Positions 46,733 through 60,592 of a stretch of 64,000 nucleotides of DNA are shown here, one piece after another. The notes below the pieces were generated by a model. That model was not told the DNA's origin. It ran no database searches and saw nothing but the letters and a program-made list of their open reading frames with translations. The stretch comes from Agromyces larvae (GTDB taxonomy: Bacteria; Actinomycetota; Actinomycetes; Actinomycetales; Microbacteriaceae), in the NCBI RefSeq assembly GCF_022811705.1, contig NZ_CP094528.1, positions 1,116,001 to 1,180,000 on the forward strand, given 5' to 3'. The position numbers and the translations under genes were made by a program. Positions within the stretch are counted from its first letter, which is position 1. The number at the start of each line of letters is the position of its first letter.

Positions 46733-48691
46733 TCAGGGAACGGCCGGGTCGTCGAACCGGACCCGGAGCACCGGCGGCCGCTGGGGCCGACGGCCGGCGA
46801 CCGGTTTGCGCCGCTCGGTGGCCGTGCGCACCGCCTCGGCCCGCAACGCCGCCGCGACCGCCTTGCCCGAGGCGTAGTCGAACCGCACGATCGCGCGGTC
46901 GAGGCCGTCGTCCAGGTGGACCGGGCCGAGCACGTCGACCCCCGCAGCGGCTCGACGTGCGGCCTCCGCTGCGCCGGCGACCCGGTCGGCGGCCGCCGTC
47001 ACCGACGCGATGCGCACGGCCGGCGGGAACCGCAGCGCCCGACGCGCGTCGAGCTCGGTCGACGCCCAATCGGGTTGGCGCCACGTCGCGAACGCGGTGC
47101 CGAGGGCGCCGCCCACCCCCACCAGATGCACCGGCGCCCCGGGGGCGGCCAGCGCCGCCGCGTTCGACCACCAGCGCAGGCAATCCTCGGCGACCCGCAG
47201 GGATTCGCGCAGGAGCATCCGTTCGCCGTCGAGGAGCAGCACCGCACGATAGCCGCCGTCGGCGACGGGCTCGGCACCCCGCGTGGCGACGACGAGCGCC
47301 GGACCGGCATCGACGCGCACGACCTGCCGCTCGCCGTCCGAGAGCACCACCTTCGCGCGCGGGAACGCCCGCCCGAGCTCGTCGGCCGTCCGGGTGGCGC
47401 CGATCGTCGCCGCCCGCAGCGCGGTGCCGTCGCACACCGGGCACCGCCAGCCCGTCGTCGTGGTGCCGCACAGCGTGCACGCGGCCCGACCCCCGTCGGC
47501 GGGCACCGCGATCGTGCCCCCGCACGCGGCGCAGTGCGCCGTCTCGCGACAGCGGGCGCAGGTCATCAGCGGCACCCGACCGGGCCGGGCGACCTGCACC
47601 AGCACGGGCCCCTCGGCCACCGCCCGCTGGGCCTCCCGCCACGCGATCGACGGGATGCGGGCCGAGCCCGGCTCGGCCGAGTCGGCGCGGGCGGTGAGCA
47701 CGATCCGCGGTCGTGCAGCGCGCACGGGGGCGATCTCGTGCACCCAGTCGAGCTCGACGAGCCGTTGCACGTCGACGCTGCGGGTGTGCGCGGCGAAGAC
47801 CAGCGCGGCACCCGACTGCTCCTGGCGCACCAGCGCCGCGTCGCGGGCGTGCACCCCCGGGGCGAGGGGTTCGGCGTGCAGCGGGTCGCCGTCGTCCCAG
47901 ATCGCGATCAACCCGAGGCGCGCGGCCGGCGCGTACACGGTCGACCGATTCCCGACCACGATGCGGGCCGCGTCGCCCGTCGCGGCGAGGAACGAGCGGT
48001 ACCGCTCGGCACCCGTCTGGCGGGCGTCGGCGCGCAGCACCCGGCGTGGATCCACCAGCCCGGCGAGCGCCGTCTCGACCTGCTCCTGGTCGCGATGGTC
48101 GGGCACCGCGATCAGCACCGACCGGTCGGCCGCGAGCACGTGCGCCGCCGCCTCCGCGAGCGTGGCCGCCCACGCGCCGACCCATTCGCCCGACGGGGTG
48201 CGGCGCATCCCGGGCTCGACGCGCAGCGCCATCCGCTCGCCGCGCGCGAGGCCCTCCTCGACGCGTCCGGCGGCGAACCCCGAGACCGGCGGCGGCGCGG
48301 TCGGCAGGTCGCCGGCATCGGCCGTGCCGGCGGCCCAGGCCTTCTCGACTCGCACGTAGCGCGGCGGGATCGCGAGCCGCAGCACGTCGCTCGCGTTGCC
48401 GGCGGCGCGGTCGGCGACCGCGCGCGCGAGCGCCCACACCGAGGGCGTGAGCACCGGGACGGTGCTCACGACATCTTCGACCTCGCTCAGCTCCCCCGGG
48501 TACGCGCTGCGGTCGGCGAGTTCGACGACCCAGCCGTCCGCGATGCGACCGCCCGTGCGCAGCGGCACCCGGACCCGTGCGCCGGTCTGCACGGCCTCGG
48601 CGAGCCGCGCGGGCACCCGGTAGTCGAACAGGTGATCGAGCTGGGGCAGCGGCGAATCGACGAGCACCCGCGCGACCGCGCCGTCGGTCAT
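46733..48691 (-). CDS. priA: PriA-like primosomal protein without ATPase motifs
   Basis: PriA reloads the replisome at stalled forks. The 652-residue homologue keeps the N-terminal DNA-binding domain (PLPQLDHLFDYRVP near residues 14-27) and the zinc-binding cysteines (CARCRETAHCAACGG and CTLCG...CPVC near 365-405). It lacks a recognisable Walker A: the region reads SVLIAVPDHRD. The DEAH-box position reads IWDDGDPLHAE. Actinobacterial PriA proteins are known to be of this inactive-helicase type, so it may act only as a loader. The ATG is 1 bp from the metK stop. Confidence 0.9.
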   Translation of the reverse strand: MTDGAVARVLVDSPLPQLDHLFDYRVPARLAEAVQTGARVRVPLRTGGRIADGWVVELADRSAYPGELSEVEDVVSTVPVLTPSVWALARAVADRAAGNASDVLRLAIPPRYVRVEKAWAAGTADAGDLPTAPPPVSGFAAGRVEEGLARGERMALRVEPGMRRTPSGEWVGAWAATLAEAAAHVLAADRSVLIAVPDHRDQEQVETALAGLVDPRRVLRADARQTGAERYRSFLAATGDAARIVVGNRSTVYAPAARLGLIAIWDDGDPLHAEPLAPGVHARDAALVRQEQSGAALVFAAHTRSVDVQRLVELDWVHEIAPVRAARPRIVLTARADSAEPGSARIPSIAWREAQRAVAEGPVLVQVARPGRVPLMTCARCRETAHCAACGGTIAVPADGGRAACTLCGTTTTGWRCPVCDGTALRAATIGATRTADELGRAFPRAKVVLSDGERQVVRVDAGPALVVATRGAEPVADGGYRAVLLLDGERMLLRESLRVAEDCLRWWSNAAALAAPGAPVHLVGVGGALGTAFATWRQPDWASTELDARRALRFPPAVRIASVTAAADRVAGAAEAARRAAAGVDVLGPVHLDDGLDRAIVRFDYASGKAVAAALRAEAVRTATERRKPVAGRRPQRPPVLRVRFDDPAVP

Positions 48692-48692
48692 C

Positions 48693-49886
48693 TCAGACGC
48701 CGGCGGCCTGACGCAGGTCGTCGACGCGGTCGATCCGCTCCCAGGTGAAGTCGGGCAGCTCACGGCCGAAGTGCCCGTAGGTGGCCGTCTGCGCGTAGAT
48801 CGGGCGGAGCAGGTCGAGGTCGCGGATGATCGCCGCCGGGCGCAGGTCGAACACCTCGCGGATGGCGCGGATGATCTGCTCGTCGGGCAGCGTGCCGGTG
48901 CCGAAGGTCTCGACGTACAGGCCCACCGGCGAGGCCGCGCCGATCGCGTACGCCACCTGCAGTTCGAGTCGCTCGGCGAAGCCCGCGGCGACCGCGTTCT
49001 TCGCCACCCAGCGCATCGCGTAGGCGGCGGACCGGTCGACCTTCGACGGGTCCTTGCCGCTGAACGCGCCGCCGCCGTGCCGGCTGGCGCCGCCGTAGGT
49101 GTCGATGATGATCTTGCGGCCGGTCAGGCCGGCGTCGCCCTGGGGGCCGCCGATCTCGAAGCGGCCGGTCGGGTTGATGAGCACCTTCAGGTCGTCGCGG
49201 GTGAGCTCGACGGTGTCGAGCACGGGCCGGATCACCACCTCCTCGACCTCGGCGCGCAGCTGCTCGGTCGACACCTTCGGCGAGTGCTGGGTCGACAGCA
49301 CGACGGTCTCGATCGTGCGCGGCGTCTGCCCGTCGTAGCCGATGGTCACCTGCGTCTTGCCGTCGGGCCGCAGGTAGTCGAGCTCGCCCGCCTTGCGAAC
49401 GGCGGCGAGCCGCTCGCTGAGGCGGTGCGCGAGCCAGATCGGCACCGGCATGAGCTCGGGCGTCTCGCGGGTGGCGTAGCCGAACATGATGCCCTGGTCG
49501 CCGGCGCCCTGCCGGTCGAGCTCGTCGACGCTCGACCCCTCGCGGGTCTCGAACGCGTCGTCCACCCCCTGGGCGATGTCGGGCGACTGGCCGCCGATCG
49601 AGACGGACACCCCGCAGCTGCGGCCGTCGAACCACACGTCGGACGAGTCGTAGCCGATCGAGGTGACCCGCTCGCGCACGATCGCGGGGATCTCCACGTA
49701 GCCGGAGGTGGTCACCTCGCCGGCCACATGCACGAGACCCGTGGTGACGAGCGTCTCGACGGCCACCCGGGAGTGCGGGTCGACGGCGAGCAGCGCGTCG
49801 AGGATCGAGTCGGAGACCTGGTCGCAGATCTTGTCGGGGTGACCCTCGGTCACGGACTCGGAGGTGAACAGACGCAGATCGCTCAT
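48693..49886 (-). CDS. metK: S-adenosylmethionine synthetase
   Basis: Makes S-adenosylmethionine from methionine and ATP. The ATG at 49884-49886 gives 397 residues. Signatures are [18 protein letters not shown] near 13-30, the hexapeptide [12 protein letters not shown] near 123, and the phosphate loop [16 protein letters not shown] near 268. The start lies 46 bp after coaBC, with GAGAGGA about 12 nt upstream. priA starts 1 bp after its stop. Confidence 0.97.
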   Translation of the reverse strand: MSDLRLFTSESVTEGHPDKICDQVSDSILDALLAVDPHSRVAVETLVTTGLVHVAGEVTTSGYVEIPAIVRERVTSIGYDSSDVWFDGRSCGVSVSIGGQSPDIAQGVDDAFETREGSSVDELDRQGAGDQGIMFGYATRETPELMPVPIWLAHRLSERLAAVRKAGELDYLRPDGKTQVTIGYDGQTPRTIETVVLSTQHSPKVSTEQLRAEVEEVVIRPVLDTVELTRDDLKVLINPTGRFEIGGPQGDAGLTGRKIIIDTYGGASRHGGGAFSGKDPSKVDRSAAYAMRWVAKNAVAAGFAERLELQVAYAIGAASPVGLYVETFGTGTLPDEQIIRAIREVFDLRPAAIIRDLDLLRPIYAQTATYGHFGRELPDFTWERIDRVDDLRQAAGV

Positions 49887-49932
49887 GGGGACGCGGATTC
49901 CTCTCGGCGGGCGAACGGGGCGGGCGTGGTCG

Positions 49933-51189
49933 TCACGAACTGGGTGCGAGCTTCGAGACAACCACGTCAAGGATGCCCTGCGCCACCGACGATTTCGTTC
50001 CATGAAGCTCGGCGACGACCGTGTCGTCGCCGTCGACCACCGTGACGACGTTGTCGTCGGCGGCGAATCCCGCCGTCCAGCCCACCCGGTTGACCGCGAG
50101 CAGGTCGGCGCCCTTGGCACGCCGCTTGGCGCGGCCCAGTTCGAGCAGCCGTTCGGCGTCGGGCTCGGTCTCGGCGGCGAACCCGACCAGGAGCGTGCCG
50201 TCGTGCGGCTCGCGGCCGAGTTCGGCGAGGATGTCGGGGTTGCGGACGAGTTCGAGGGTGAGCCCGTCGTCGGACCCCGGGTCCTTCTTGAGCTTCGCCT
50301 CGCTGACGACGGCCGGCCGGTAGTCGGCGACGGCGGCCGCCATCACGACGACGTCGGCCCCGACCGCCGCCTCGCGGACCGCGTCGCGCAGTTCGAGCGC
50401 CGTCGAGACGGCGCGGATGTCGCACCCCTCGGGCCGGGCCACCTCGAGGTTCGCGGCGATCAGGGTGACGGATGCACCGCGCTCGCGCGCGGCCTCGGCG
50501 ATCGCGACGCCCTGCTTGCCGCTGGAGCGGTTGCCGAGGAACCGCACCGGGTCGAGCGGTTCGCGGGTGCCGCCGGCGGTCACCACGACGCGCCGCCCGG
50601 CGAGGTCGCCGACACGCGTATCGGATGCCTCGCGGCCGGCGTGCTGCGCGGCATCCGGTTCGCCCACGACCGCGAGCGCAGCCGCGACGATGTCGTCGGG
50701 CTCCGACATGCGGCCCGGGCCGCTGTCGGCGCCCGTGAGCTGCCCGACCGCCGGGCCGACGACGGTGACGCCGCGCTCGCGAAGCGTCGCGACGTTCGCC
50801 TGCGTCGCCGGATGGCGCCACATCTCGGTGTGCATCGCGGGCGCGACGACCAGCGGCGCCTCGCTCGCGAGGACGGTGTTGCCGAGCAGGTCGTCGGCGA
50901 GGCCCGCGGCGAGCTTCGCGATGGTGTTCGCCGTCGCCGGCGCGATCACGATGAGATCGGCGGCCTGGCCGATCGCGACGTGACGCACCTCGGCGACGCC
51001 CTCGTAGAGGTCGACGTGCACCGGGTTGCGCGAGATCGCCTCGAGCGTCGGGCGGCCCACGAACCGCAACGCAGCCTCGGTCGGCACGACGTGCACGTCG
51101 TGGCCGGCCAGCACCAGCGCACGCACGACGCCGACCGCCTTGTAGGCCGCGATGCCGCCGGCGATGCCGACGACGATGTTGAGCGGCAT
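49933..51189 (-). CDS. coaBC: Bifunctional phosphopantothenoylcysteine synthetase/decarboxylase
   Basis: Two consecutive steps of coenzyme A synthesis. The 418-residue protein has an N-terminal flavodoxin-like decarboxylase ([11 protein letters not shown] near residue 8, active-site [23 protein letters not shown] region near 68-90, PAMHTEMW near 115) and a C-terminal CTP-dependent ligase ([23 protein letters not shown] region near 205-225, AAVADYRP near 288). The substrate-flap segment reads [11 protein letters not shown] see no Cys there, in contrast to the E. coli enzyme. It lies 13 bp after rpoZ. Confidence 0.95.
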   Translation of the reverse strand: MPLNIVVGIAGGIAAYKAVGVVRALVLAGHDVHVVPTEAALRFVGRPTLEAISRNPVHVDLYEGVAEVRHVAIGQAADLIVIAPATANTIAKLAAGLADDLLGNTVLASEAPLVVAPAMHTEMWRHPATQANVATLRERGVTVVGPAVGQLTGADSGPGRMSEPDDIVAAALAVVGEPDAAQHAGREASDTRVGDLAGRRVVVTAGGTREPLDPVRFLGNRSSGKQGVAIAEAARERGASVTLIAANLEVARPEGCDIRAVSTALELRDAVREAAVGADVVVMAAAVADYRPAVVSEAKLKKDPGSDDGLTLELVRNPDILAELGREPHDGTLLVGFAAETEPDAERLLELGRAKRRAKGADLLAVNRVGWTAGFAADDNVVTVVDGDDTVVAELHGTKSSVAQGILDVVVSKLAPSS

Positions 51190-51202
51190 CGGGCGGGCCC
51201 GG

Positions 51203-51460
51203 TTACTCGCCGATCGGGGTGAGCCGGAGCTTGTCCTCGTTGATCTCGTGCATCGCCACCGTGAGCGGCTTGTCGTCGATCGACGAGTCGACCAGCGGGC
51301 CGACGTTGTCGAACAGGCTGCCCTCGTGCAGGTCGGCGTAGTAGTCGTTGATCTGACGAGCGCGCTTGGACGCGAAGATCACGAGCTGGTACTTCGAGTC
51401 GACCTTCGAAAGCAGGTCGTCGATGGGCGGGTCGATGATGCCGGACAGCTTCTCAGCCAA
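51203..51460 (-). CDS. rpoZ: RNA polymerase omega subunit
   Basis: Small structural subunit that aids folding and assembly of beta-prime. I choose TTG at 51458-51460 because AAGGAG (51468-51473) is placed 7 nt upstream and the resulting 85-residue protein fits the family. An ATG further out lies before the SD. Conserved features are [27 protein letters not shown] near residues 12-38 (key DSKY and ASKRARQ) and the C-terminal PLTVAMHEI. It sits in the conserved order gmk-rpoZ-coaBC-metK. Confidence 0.94.
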   Translation of the reverse strand: MAEKLSGIIDPPIDDLLSKVDSKYQLVIFASKRARQINDYYADLHEGSLFDNVGPLVDSSIDDKPLTVAMHEINEDKLRLTPIGE

Positions 51461-51467
51461 AGCAGAA

Positions 51468-51473
51468 CTCCTT
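51468..51473 (-). promoter_or_regulatory. Shine-Dalgarno that fixes a TTG start for rpoZ
   Basis: AAGGAG on the minus strand, 7 nt before the TTG, and downstream of the alternative ATG at 51490. Confidence 0.85.
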
Positions 51474-51509
51474 GTTCGAGCGATGCGCACCCTCGGTGCG
51501 CCGGAAAGA

Positions 51510-52439
51510 TCAGAGGGCGGGGCGGCGCGGCCTGCCCCGACGAGGCCTCATCAATTCTACGACCTTCTCGGCCGCCTCGCCGACGTCGTGGTTCACGACC
51601 CGGTGATCGAACTCGTCGACGGCCGCCAATTCGACCTTCGCGGTCTCGAGCCGGCGCTGCTGTTCGGCGGGCGTCTCGGTGCCGCGGCCGACCAGGCGGC
51701 GCACCAGTTCGTCCCAGGTCGGCGGCAGCAGGAACACGAGCGTCGCCTCGGGCATCGCCCGGCGCACCGAGCGCGCGCCCTGGATGTCGATCTCGAGCAG
51801 CACGCTGTCGCCCGCTGCGATCGCCTGTTCGACCGGGCGGCGCGGGGTGCCGTACCGGTGCGCGTTGTGCACGGTGGCCCACTCGAGCAGCTCGCCCGCC
51901 TCGACCATGCGGTCGAACTCGGCGTCGTCGACGAAGAAGTAGTGCTCGCCCTCGATCTCACCCGGGCGCGGCGCACGCGTCGTCGCCGACACCGAGAGCC
52001 GCACCTCGGGGTGGTGGTGTCGGATGTACGCGGCCACCGTGCCCTTGCCGACCGCGGTAGGCCCCGCCAGCACCACGAGGCGGTCGCCGATGCCGCCGTG
52101 CGCGGCGATCCAATCGGCCGTGAAGCGGCGCAGCCGCTGCCGCTGGAGGCGTCCGAGGCCGCCGATGCGCTTCGACGGGGAGATGTCGAGCTCCGCCATG
52201 ATGCGCTCGGTCTTGGTGCGCCCGATCGCCGGGATCGAGCCGAGGAACTCGGTCACCCGCAGGCGACCCTCGACCCCCTCGGGCTCCTCCAGGCCGGCGC
52301 GCAGCACATCGAGGGGGCTGCGTCGGGAGTCGGCGATGTCGGCCTTCACCTCGGCGCGCGCGCGCCGGGCGGCGACCGCCGCACGGGACGCGGCGACCCG
52401 GTCGACCTCGGGCGGGCGGTTGCGGTCGGGCTCAGCCAC
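51510..52439 (-). CDS. gmk: Fusion of integration host factor (mIHF) and guanylate kinase
   Basis: The 309-residue protein carries two modules. Residues ~16-106 match actinobacterial mIHF, a nucleoid protein with an H2TH motif: ARRARAEVK at 24-32, [19 protein letters not shown] near 68-86, and [13 protein letters not shown] at 91-103. Residues ~118-309 are guanylate kinase: P-loop GPTAVGKGT at 126-134, [21 protein letters not shown] near 149-169 and [10 protein letters not shown] near 213. In most actinobacteria these are two adjacent genes. No stop or frameshift is present between the modules. It overlaps pyrF by 8 bp. Confidence 0.92.
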   Translation of the reverse strand: MAEPDRNRPPEVDRVAASRAAVAARRARAEVKADIADSRRSPLDVLRAGLEEPEGVEGRLRVTEFLGSIPAIGRTKTERIMAELDISPSKRIGGLGRLQRQRLRRFTADWIAAHGGIGDRLVVLAGPTAVGKGTVAAYIRHHHPEVRLSVSATTRAPRPGEIEGEHYFFVDDAEFDRMVEAGELLEWATVHNAHRYGTPRRPVEQAIAAGDSVLLEIDIQGARSVRRAMPEATLVFLLPPTWDELVRRLVGRGTETPAEQQRRLETAKVELAAVDEFDHRVVNHDVGEAAEKVVELMRPRRGRPRRPAL

Positions 52440-53297
52440 GTGCGGCCCCCACGAGGTCGAGACGGCGGAGGATCTCGTCGGCGATGCCGTCGGGGCCGGC
52501 GGCCAGCACCGAGCGGGACTCGCTCACGATCACGCCGTCGGCCAGTCCACCGAAGATGCGCCGGAAGTCGGCCGGCTCTGCGCCCTGATGCCCGAATCCC
52601 GGGGCGAGCACGGGCAGCGCCGGGCCCGAGTCATCCGCCGCCTCGATGCCCGCGGCGACCAGGTCGACCGTCGCGCCGATCACGACGCCCATCGACCCGA
52701 TTCCCGACGGCGCCGCCGTCTCGCGGTTCCAGGCGGAAACGCCCGACACGATCGCCCCGGCCACCGTCGCCCCGGCACGGCTCGACTCCTGCAGCACGGC
52801 GCCCTGGATCGGGCGGGCCTCGGGGTTCGACGTCGCCGCGAGCACGAGCAGGCCCTTGCCCGCCGCCTCCGCCTGCCGACGGACGGGCTCGATCGAACCG
52901 AGCCCCTGGTACGCGCTGATCGTCATCGCATCGGCCTCGAGCGGCGAACCCGGGGTGAGCCAGGCCTCGCCGTAGGCCGCCACGCTCGTGCCGATGTCGC
53001 CGCGCTTGGCGTCGGCGATGATCACGAGCCGCGCGTCGCGCGCCTCGGCCAGCACCCGCTCGAGCGCCGCGTACCCGGCGGCGCCGTGCCGCTCGAAGAA
53101 CGCGACCTGCGGCTTCACGATGCCCGCCCGCCCGGCGACGGCACCCACGACCCGGAGCCCGAACTCGCGGGCCCCCTCGGCCGTGTCGGGCAGCCCCCAC
53201 CGGTCGAGCAGGTCCGCGTGCGGATCGATGCCGACGCACAGCCGCCCGCGCTCGGCGAACGCCGTCGCGAGTCGCCCTCCGAATCCGATGCGATCGG

Positions 53298-53301
<4 letters not shown>
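52432..53301 (-). CDS. pyrF: Orotidine 5'-phosphate decarboxylase (type 2)
   Basis: Makes UMP from orotidine 5'-phosphate. The GTG at 53299-53301 gives 289 residues, typical of the long mycobacterial-type family. The signature [16 protein letters not shown] with the catalytic Lys and Asp pair is near residues 88-103. [11 protein letters not shown] lies near 22, and the phosphate-binding end [18 protein letters not shown] near 237. The start overlaps the carB stop by 4 bp. Confidence 0.96.
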
Positions 53302-56587
<3,286 letters not shown>

Positions 56588-56588
<1 letters not shown>

Positions 56589-57766
56589 TACTGCTGGACT
56601 CCTTCGGTCCGTGAGCCTGTCGAACGGTTCGCGATCACGAGATCGCGGAACCGATCGAAGAGGTAGTTCGCGTCGTGCGGTCCGGCCGCCGACTCGGGGT
56701 GGTACTGCACGCTGAACGCCGGGATGTCGAGGCAGTTGAGTCCCTCGACGACGTTGTCGTTGAGGTCGTAGTGGCTCACCTCGACGCGCCCGAAGCCCTC
56801 GGCCGATTCGCTGATCTCGCCGATCGGCGCGTCGACGGCGAACCCGTGGTTGTGCGCGGTGATCTCGACGCGGCCGGTCGCGACGTCGAGCACCGGCTGG
56901 TTGATGCCGCGGTGCCCGAACGGCAGCTTGTACGTCGGATAGCCGAGCGCGCGGCCGAGCAGCTGGTTGCCGAAGCAGATGCCGAAGTAGGGCAGGCCGG
57001 CTCGCAGCGAGGTGCGCAGCAGTTCGACGTGCCGGTCGGATGCTCCGGGGTCGCCGGGCCCGTTCGAGTAGAACAGCGCGTCGGGCTTCAGGGCGAGGAC
57101 CTCCTCGGCGGTCACCGACTGCGGCAGCACGTGCACGTCGAAGCCGCGCTCGGCGAGGTAGTTCAGGGTCGAGGTCTTCACGCCCAGGTCGAGCACTGCG
57201 ACCGAGCCGATCCGGTCGCCGACGGCGGGCAGCGTGTACGGCTCCTGCGTCGAGACGGTGCCCGACAGGTTCTGCCCGGCCATCTCGGCGCCGCCGAGCA
57301 CCAGGTCGAGCTGCTCGCCGGGGGTGAGCGCGGCGTCCGCACCCGAGAAGATCCCGGCGCGCATCGCGCCCGCCGAGCGGATGTGGCGGGTCACGGCGCG
57401 GGTGTCGATGCCCGAGATGCCGACGATGCCGGCCGCGGCGAGGTCGTCGTCGAGCGACCGCTGCGCGCGGAAGTTCGACACCACCCGCGCCGGGTCGCGC
57501 ACCACGAACCCGGCGACCCAGATCCGAGCCGATTCCATGTCGTCGTCGTTCATGCCCGTGTTGCCGATGTGCGGGGCGGTCATGAGCACGATCTGGCCCG
57601 CGTAGGACGGGTCGGTGAGCGTCTCCTGGTAGCCGGTCATGCCGGTCGCGAAGACGGCCTCGCCGAGGGTGCGGCCCAGCGCGCCGTAGGCTCGCCCGTC
57701 GTAGCGGGTGCCGTCCTCGAGGACGAGCACGGCCGGTTCGCTGGCCGGGCCGGTGGGTGCGGTCAT
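56588..57766 (-). CDS. carA: Carbamoyl-phosphate synthase small chain
   Basis: Glutaminase subunit that feeds ammonia to CarB. The ATG at 57764-57766 gives 392 residues. The N-terminal domain has [20 protein letters not shown] near residues 40-59. The class I amidotransferase domain carries the nucleophile Cys in [16 protein letters not shown] near 270, and the His/Glu pair in [12 protein letters not shown] near 360. The start overlaps the preceding membrane-protein gene by 4 bp, placing it within the pyr operon. Confidence 0.97.
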
Positions 57767-58314
57767 TCGGATGCCTCGCTCTCGTGCGTGTCCGCCGGCC
57801 GGGGTTCCGGCGCAGCGGCGATGTCGGTGACGGCCGCGATGATGCCGGCCGCGTCGCCCGGGTACCGGGCGCGGAGGTAGCTGTCGACCCTGGTCGGGGT
57901 CGGCGCGGGTTCGGTCTCGTTCGCGATCCAGGTGATCGCCACGAGCCCCTCGGGCTCGACCCCGCGGTCGATGGCCCACGTGGCGCGGGCGGCGCCGGCG
58001 ATGCGGTCGGCGGGCAGGAACCCGGGCAGCTCGCCCGCGATGCGCAGCACGACGCCCTCGGGGGCGACCTCGACGCGCCCGGAGCCGCGGAACGCGAGCC
58101 CCGGCAGCGCGAGCCGTTCGAGGGGCCGGCCCTCGGGGGTGGTGGCGACGTACAGCACCTCGCAGTCGATGGCGGCCGCGCCGAGCGACGTCGGCACCGG
58201 ATAGGCCGACAGCGCCGCGTCGCGTTCGCTGCGCCGCCGCCACGACCTGATCATCAGCCATCCGGCCGCGCCGATCACGACGACCGCCAGCGCGGCGCCG
58301 ATCCAGTAGCCCAT
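57763..58314 (-). CDS. Conserved membrane-anchored protein of the pyr operon, function unknown
   Basis: A 183-residue protein with one N-terminal membrane segment (residues 2-21, [20 protein letters not shown]) followed by a basic stop-transfer RSWRRRSER and a soluble, probably cytoplasmic, mostly beta domain, ending in a Pro/Glu-rich tail. A gene of similar size and topology occupies the same place between pyrC and carA in mycobacteria (Rv1382). One-base and 4-bp overlaps with both neighbours show tight coupling. A PH-like fold is possible, but I cannot verify it. No enzymatic motif is seen. Confidence 0.82.
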   Translation of the reverse strand: MGYWIGAALAVVVIGAAGWLMIRSWRRRSERDAALSAYPVPTSLGAAAIDCEVLYVATTPEGRPLERLALPGLAFRGSGRVEVAPEGVVLRIAGELPGFLPADRIAGAARATWAIDRGVEPEGLVAITWIANETEPAPTPTRVDSYLRARYPGDAAGIIAAVTDIAAAPEPRPADTHESEASE

Positions 58315-59642
58315 CAGCGCTCGCCGCCCCTCGAGGCGACCTCGTCGACGGACCTGACCGCCCCGTCGAGCACGGTGGCCCGGCCGCGGTGGATCGTCGC
58401 GACGACCCGCCCGGGCAGGGTGCGTCCGAGGTACGGCGAGTTCACGCTGCGGCCGACCAGGTCGCCGGCGGCGAACTCGCGGCTCGCGGTCGGGTCGACG
58501 AGGGTCAGCTCGGCCGGCGCACCGACCTCGAGCGGCGTGCCGTGCCCGGTGAGGCGGCCGATACGGGCCGGCGTCTCGCTCATCACGCGGGCGACGTCGG
58601 ACCAGCTCAGCAGGCCGGTGTCGACCATCGCGTGCTGCACGACCGACAGCGCGGACTCGAGCCCGACCATGCCGTTCGCGGCGGCGGCCCACTCGACCTC
58701 CTTCGCCTCGACCGGGTGCGGCGCGTGGTCGGTCGCGACGATGTCGATGGTGCCGTCGGCGAGCGCCTCCCGCACCGCCTCGACGTCATCGCGGCTGCGC
58801 AGCGGCGGGTTCACCTTGAAGCGGGAGTCGTAGCCCGCCACCAGGTCCTCGGTGAGCAGCAGGTGGTGCGGGGTCACTTCTGCGGTGACCTGGATGCCGC
58901 GGGCCTTCGCCCAGCGGATCACCTCGACGCTGCCCGCGGTCGAGACATGGCACACGTGCAGGCGGCTGCCGACGTGCTCGGCGAGCAGCACGTCGCGCGC
59001 GATGATCGCCTCCTCGGCGACCGCGGGCCATCCGGCGAGCCCGAGCTCGCCCGACAGCGCGCCCTCGTTCATCTGGGCGCCCTCGGTGAGCCGCGGCTCC
59101 TGCGCGTGCTGGGCGATGACGCCGTCGAACGCCTTCACGTACTCGAGCGCGCGCCGCATGAGCAGCGGGTCGTGCACGCAGAAGCCGTCGTCGCTGAACA
59201 CCCGCACCTGGGCGCGCGAGCGGGCCATGGCGCCGAGCTCGGCGAGCCGTTCGCCCGCGAGACCGACGGTGACGGCGCCGATCGGCTGCACGGTGGCGTA
59301 GCCGGCGGCCTCGCCGAGCGCGAGCTCCTGCTCGACGACGCCGGCGGTGTCGGCGACCGGCGACGTGTTCGCCATCGCGAACACCGCGGTGTAGCCGCCG
59401 GCGGCGGCGGCCCGGGTGCCGGTGAGCACCGTCTCGCTCTGCTCGTAGCCGGGCTCGCGCAGGTGCGTGTGCAGGTCGACGAGCCCGGGCAGCGCGATGA
59501 GCCCGTCGGCGTCGATGCGCGTGGCATCCGCGGAGCTCAGGCCCGAACCGATCTCGGCGATGACGCCGCCCTCGAGGAGGAGGTCGGTGCGCGAGCCGTC
59601 GGCGAGCGCGGCGCCCGTGATGAGGTAGGCGGGCGCGGTCAT
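58314..59642 (-). CDS. pyrC: Dihydroorotase
   Basis: Cyclises carbamoyl aspartate. The 442-residue amidohydrolase has the metal-binding [12 protein letters not shown] near residues 56-67, further His ligands in [13 protein letters not shown] near 225, and the catalytic Asp in [15 protein letters not shown] near 298. It belongs to the class I type found next to pyrB. The start overlaps pyrB by 4 bp and the end shares one base with the membrane-protein gene. Confidence 0.97.
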   Translation of the reverse strand: MTAPAYLITGAALADGSRTDLLLEGGVIAEIGSGLSSADATRIDADGLIALPGLVDLHTHLREPGYEQSETVLTGTRAAAAGGYTAVFAMANTSPVADTAGVVEQELALGEAAGYATVQPIGAVTVGLAGERLAELGAMARSRAQVRVFSDDGFCVHDPLLMRRALEYVKAFDGVIAQHAQEPRLTEGAQMNEGALSGELGLAGWPAVAEEAIIARDVLLAEHVGSRLHVCHVSTAGSVEVIRWAKARGIQVTAEVTPHHLLLTEDLVAGYDSRFKVNPPLRSRDDVEAVREALADGTIDIVATDHAPHPVEAKEVEWAAAANGMVGLESALSVVQHAMVDTGLLSWSDVARVMSETPARIGRLTGHGTPLEVGAPAELTLVDPTASREFAAGDLVGRSVNSPYLGRTLPGRVVATIHRGRATVLDGAVRSVDEVASRGGER

Positions 59643-60592
59643 CGGGCGTCCTCCTCACCGGCGAGCAGCAGGTAGAGGGCGGCCATTCTCACGGAGACTC
59701 CATTCGCAACCTGCTCGAGCACGCTCGACTGCGCGGAGTCGGCGGCGGCGGCAGAGATCTCGAGGCCGCGATTCATCGGGCCGGGGTGCATGACCATCGT
59801 ATCGGCCGGTAGACGGCGGAATCGCTCGTCGTCGAGGCCCCACGCGCGGGCGTACTCGCGGCTGTTCGGGAAGAACCCGCCGTGCATGCGCTCCTGCTGG
59901 ATGCGCAGCATCATGACCGCGTCGGGGGCCGAGTCGACGGCCTCGTCGAGGTCGTAGCCGATGCGCGCCGGCCAGGCGCTCGTGTCGACCGGCAGCAGCG
60001 TGGGCGGGGCGACGAGGTCGACGGTCGCGCCGAGCGTGTCGAGCAGCCACACGTTCGATCGGGCGACCCGGGAGTGCAGCACGTCGCCGACGATGACGAC
60101 GCGCACCCCGTCGAGGTCGCGTCCGCGCGACGCGCCCGGCCCGTGGATGCGCCGGCGCAGCGTGAAGGCGTCGAGCAGCGCCTGCGTGGGGTGCTCGTGC
60201 GTGCCGTCGCCGGCGTTGATCACGCCTGCGTCGATCCATCCGCTGTGCGCGAGCACCTGGGGCGCGCCCGACGCGCCGTGGCGGATGACGACGCCGTCGG
60301 CGCCGATCGCGGCGAGGGTCTGCGCGGTGTCCTTCAGGCTCTCGCCCTTCGAGACGCTCGAGCCCTTGGCGCTGAAGTTGATGACGTCGGCGCTCAGCCG
60401 CTTCGCGGCGGCTTCGAACGAGATGCGGGTGCGTGTCGAGTCCTCGAAGAACAGGTTGACGACGGTCTTGCCGCGCAGCGTCGGCAGCTTCTTGACCTCG
60501 CGCTCGTGCACGCGGGCCATGTCCTCGGCGATGTCGAGCAGCTCGATCGCCTGGTCGCGGGAGAGGTCGCGGGTCGACAGCAGGTGGCGCAT
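59639..60592 (-). CDS. pyrB: Aspartate carbamoyltransferase catalytic subunit
   Basis: Condenses carbamoyl phosphate and aspartate. The 317-residue protein shows the carbamoyl-phosphate site [13 protein letters not shown] near residues 50-62, the mobile-loop [13 protein letters not shown] near 77-89, and [13 protein letters not shown] near 275. No pyrI regulatory subunit is present, as usual for the actinobacterial dodecameric type. The ATG shares one base with the pyrR stop and the stop overlaps pyrC. Confidence 0.97.
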   Translation of the reverse strand: MRHLLSTRDLSRDQAIELLDIAEDMARVHEREVKKLPTLRGKTVVNLFFEDSTRTRISFEAAAKRLSADVINFSAKGSSVSKGESLKDTAQTLAAIGADGVVIRHGASGAPQVLAHSGWIDAGVINAGDGTHEHPTQALLDAFTLRRRIHGPGASRGRDLDGVRVVIVGDVLHSRVARSNVWLLDTLGATVDLVAPPTLLPVDTSAWPARIGYDLDEAVDSAPDAVMMLRIQQERMHGGFFPNSREYARAWGLDDERFRRLPADTMVMHPGPMNRGLEISAAAADSAQSSVLEQVANGVSVRMAALYLLLAGEEDAR

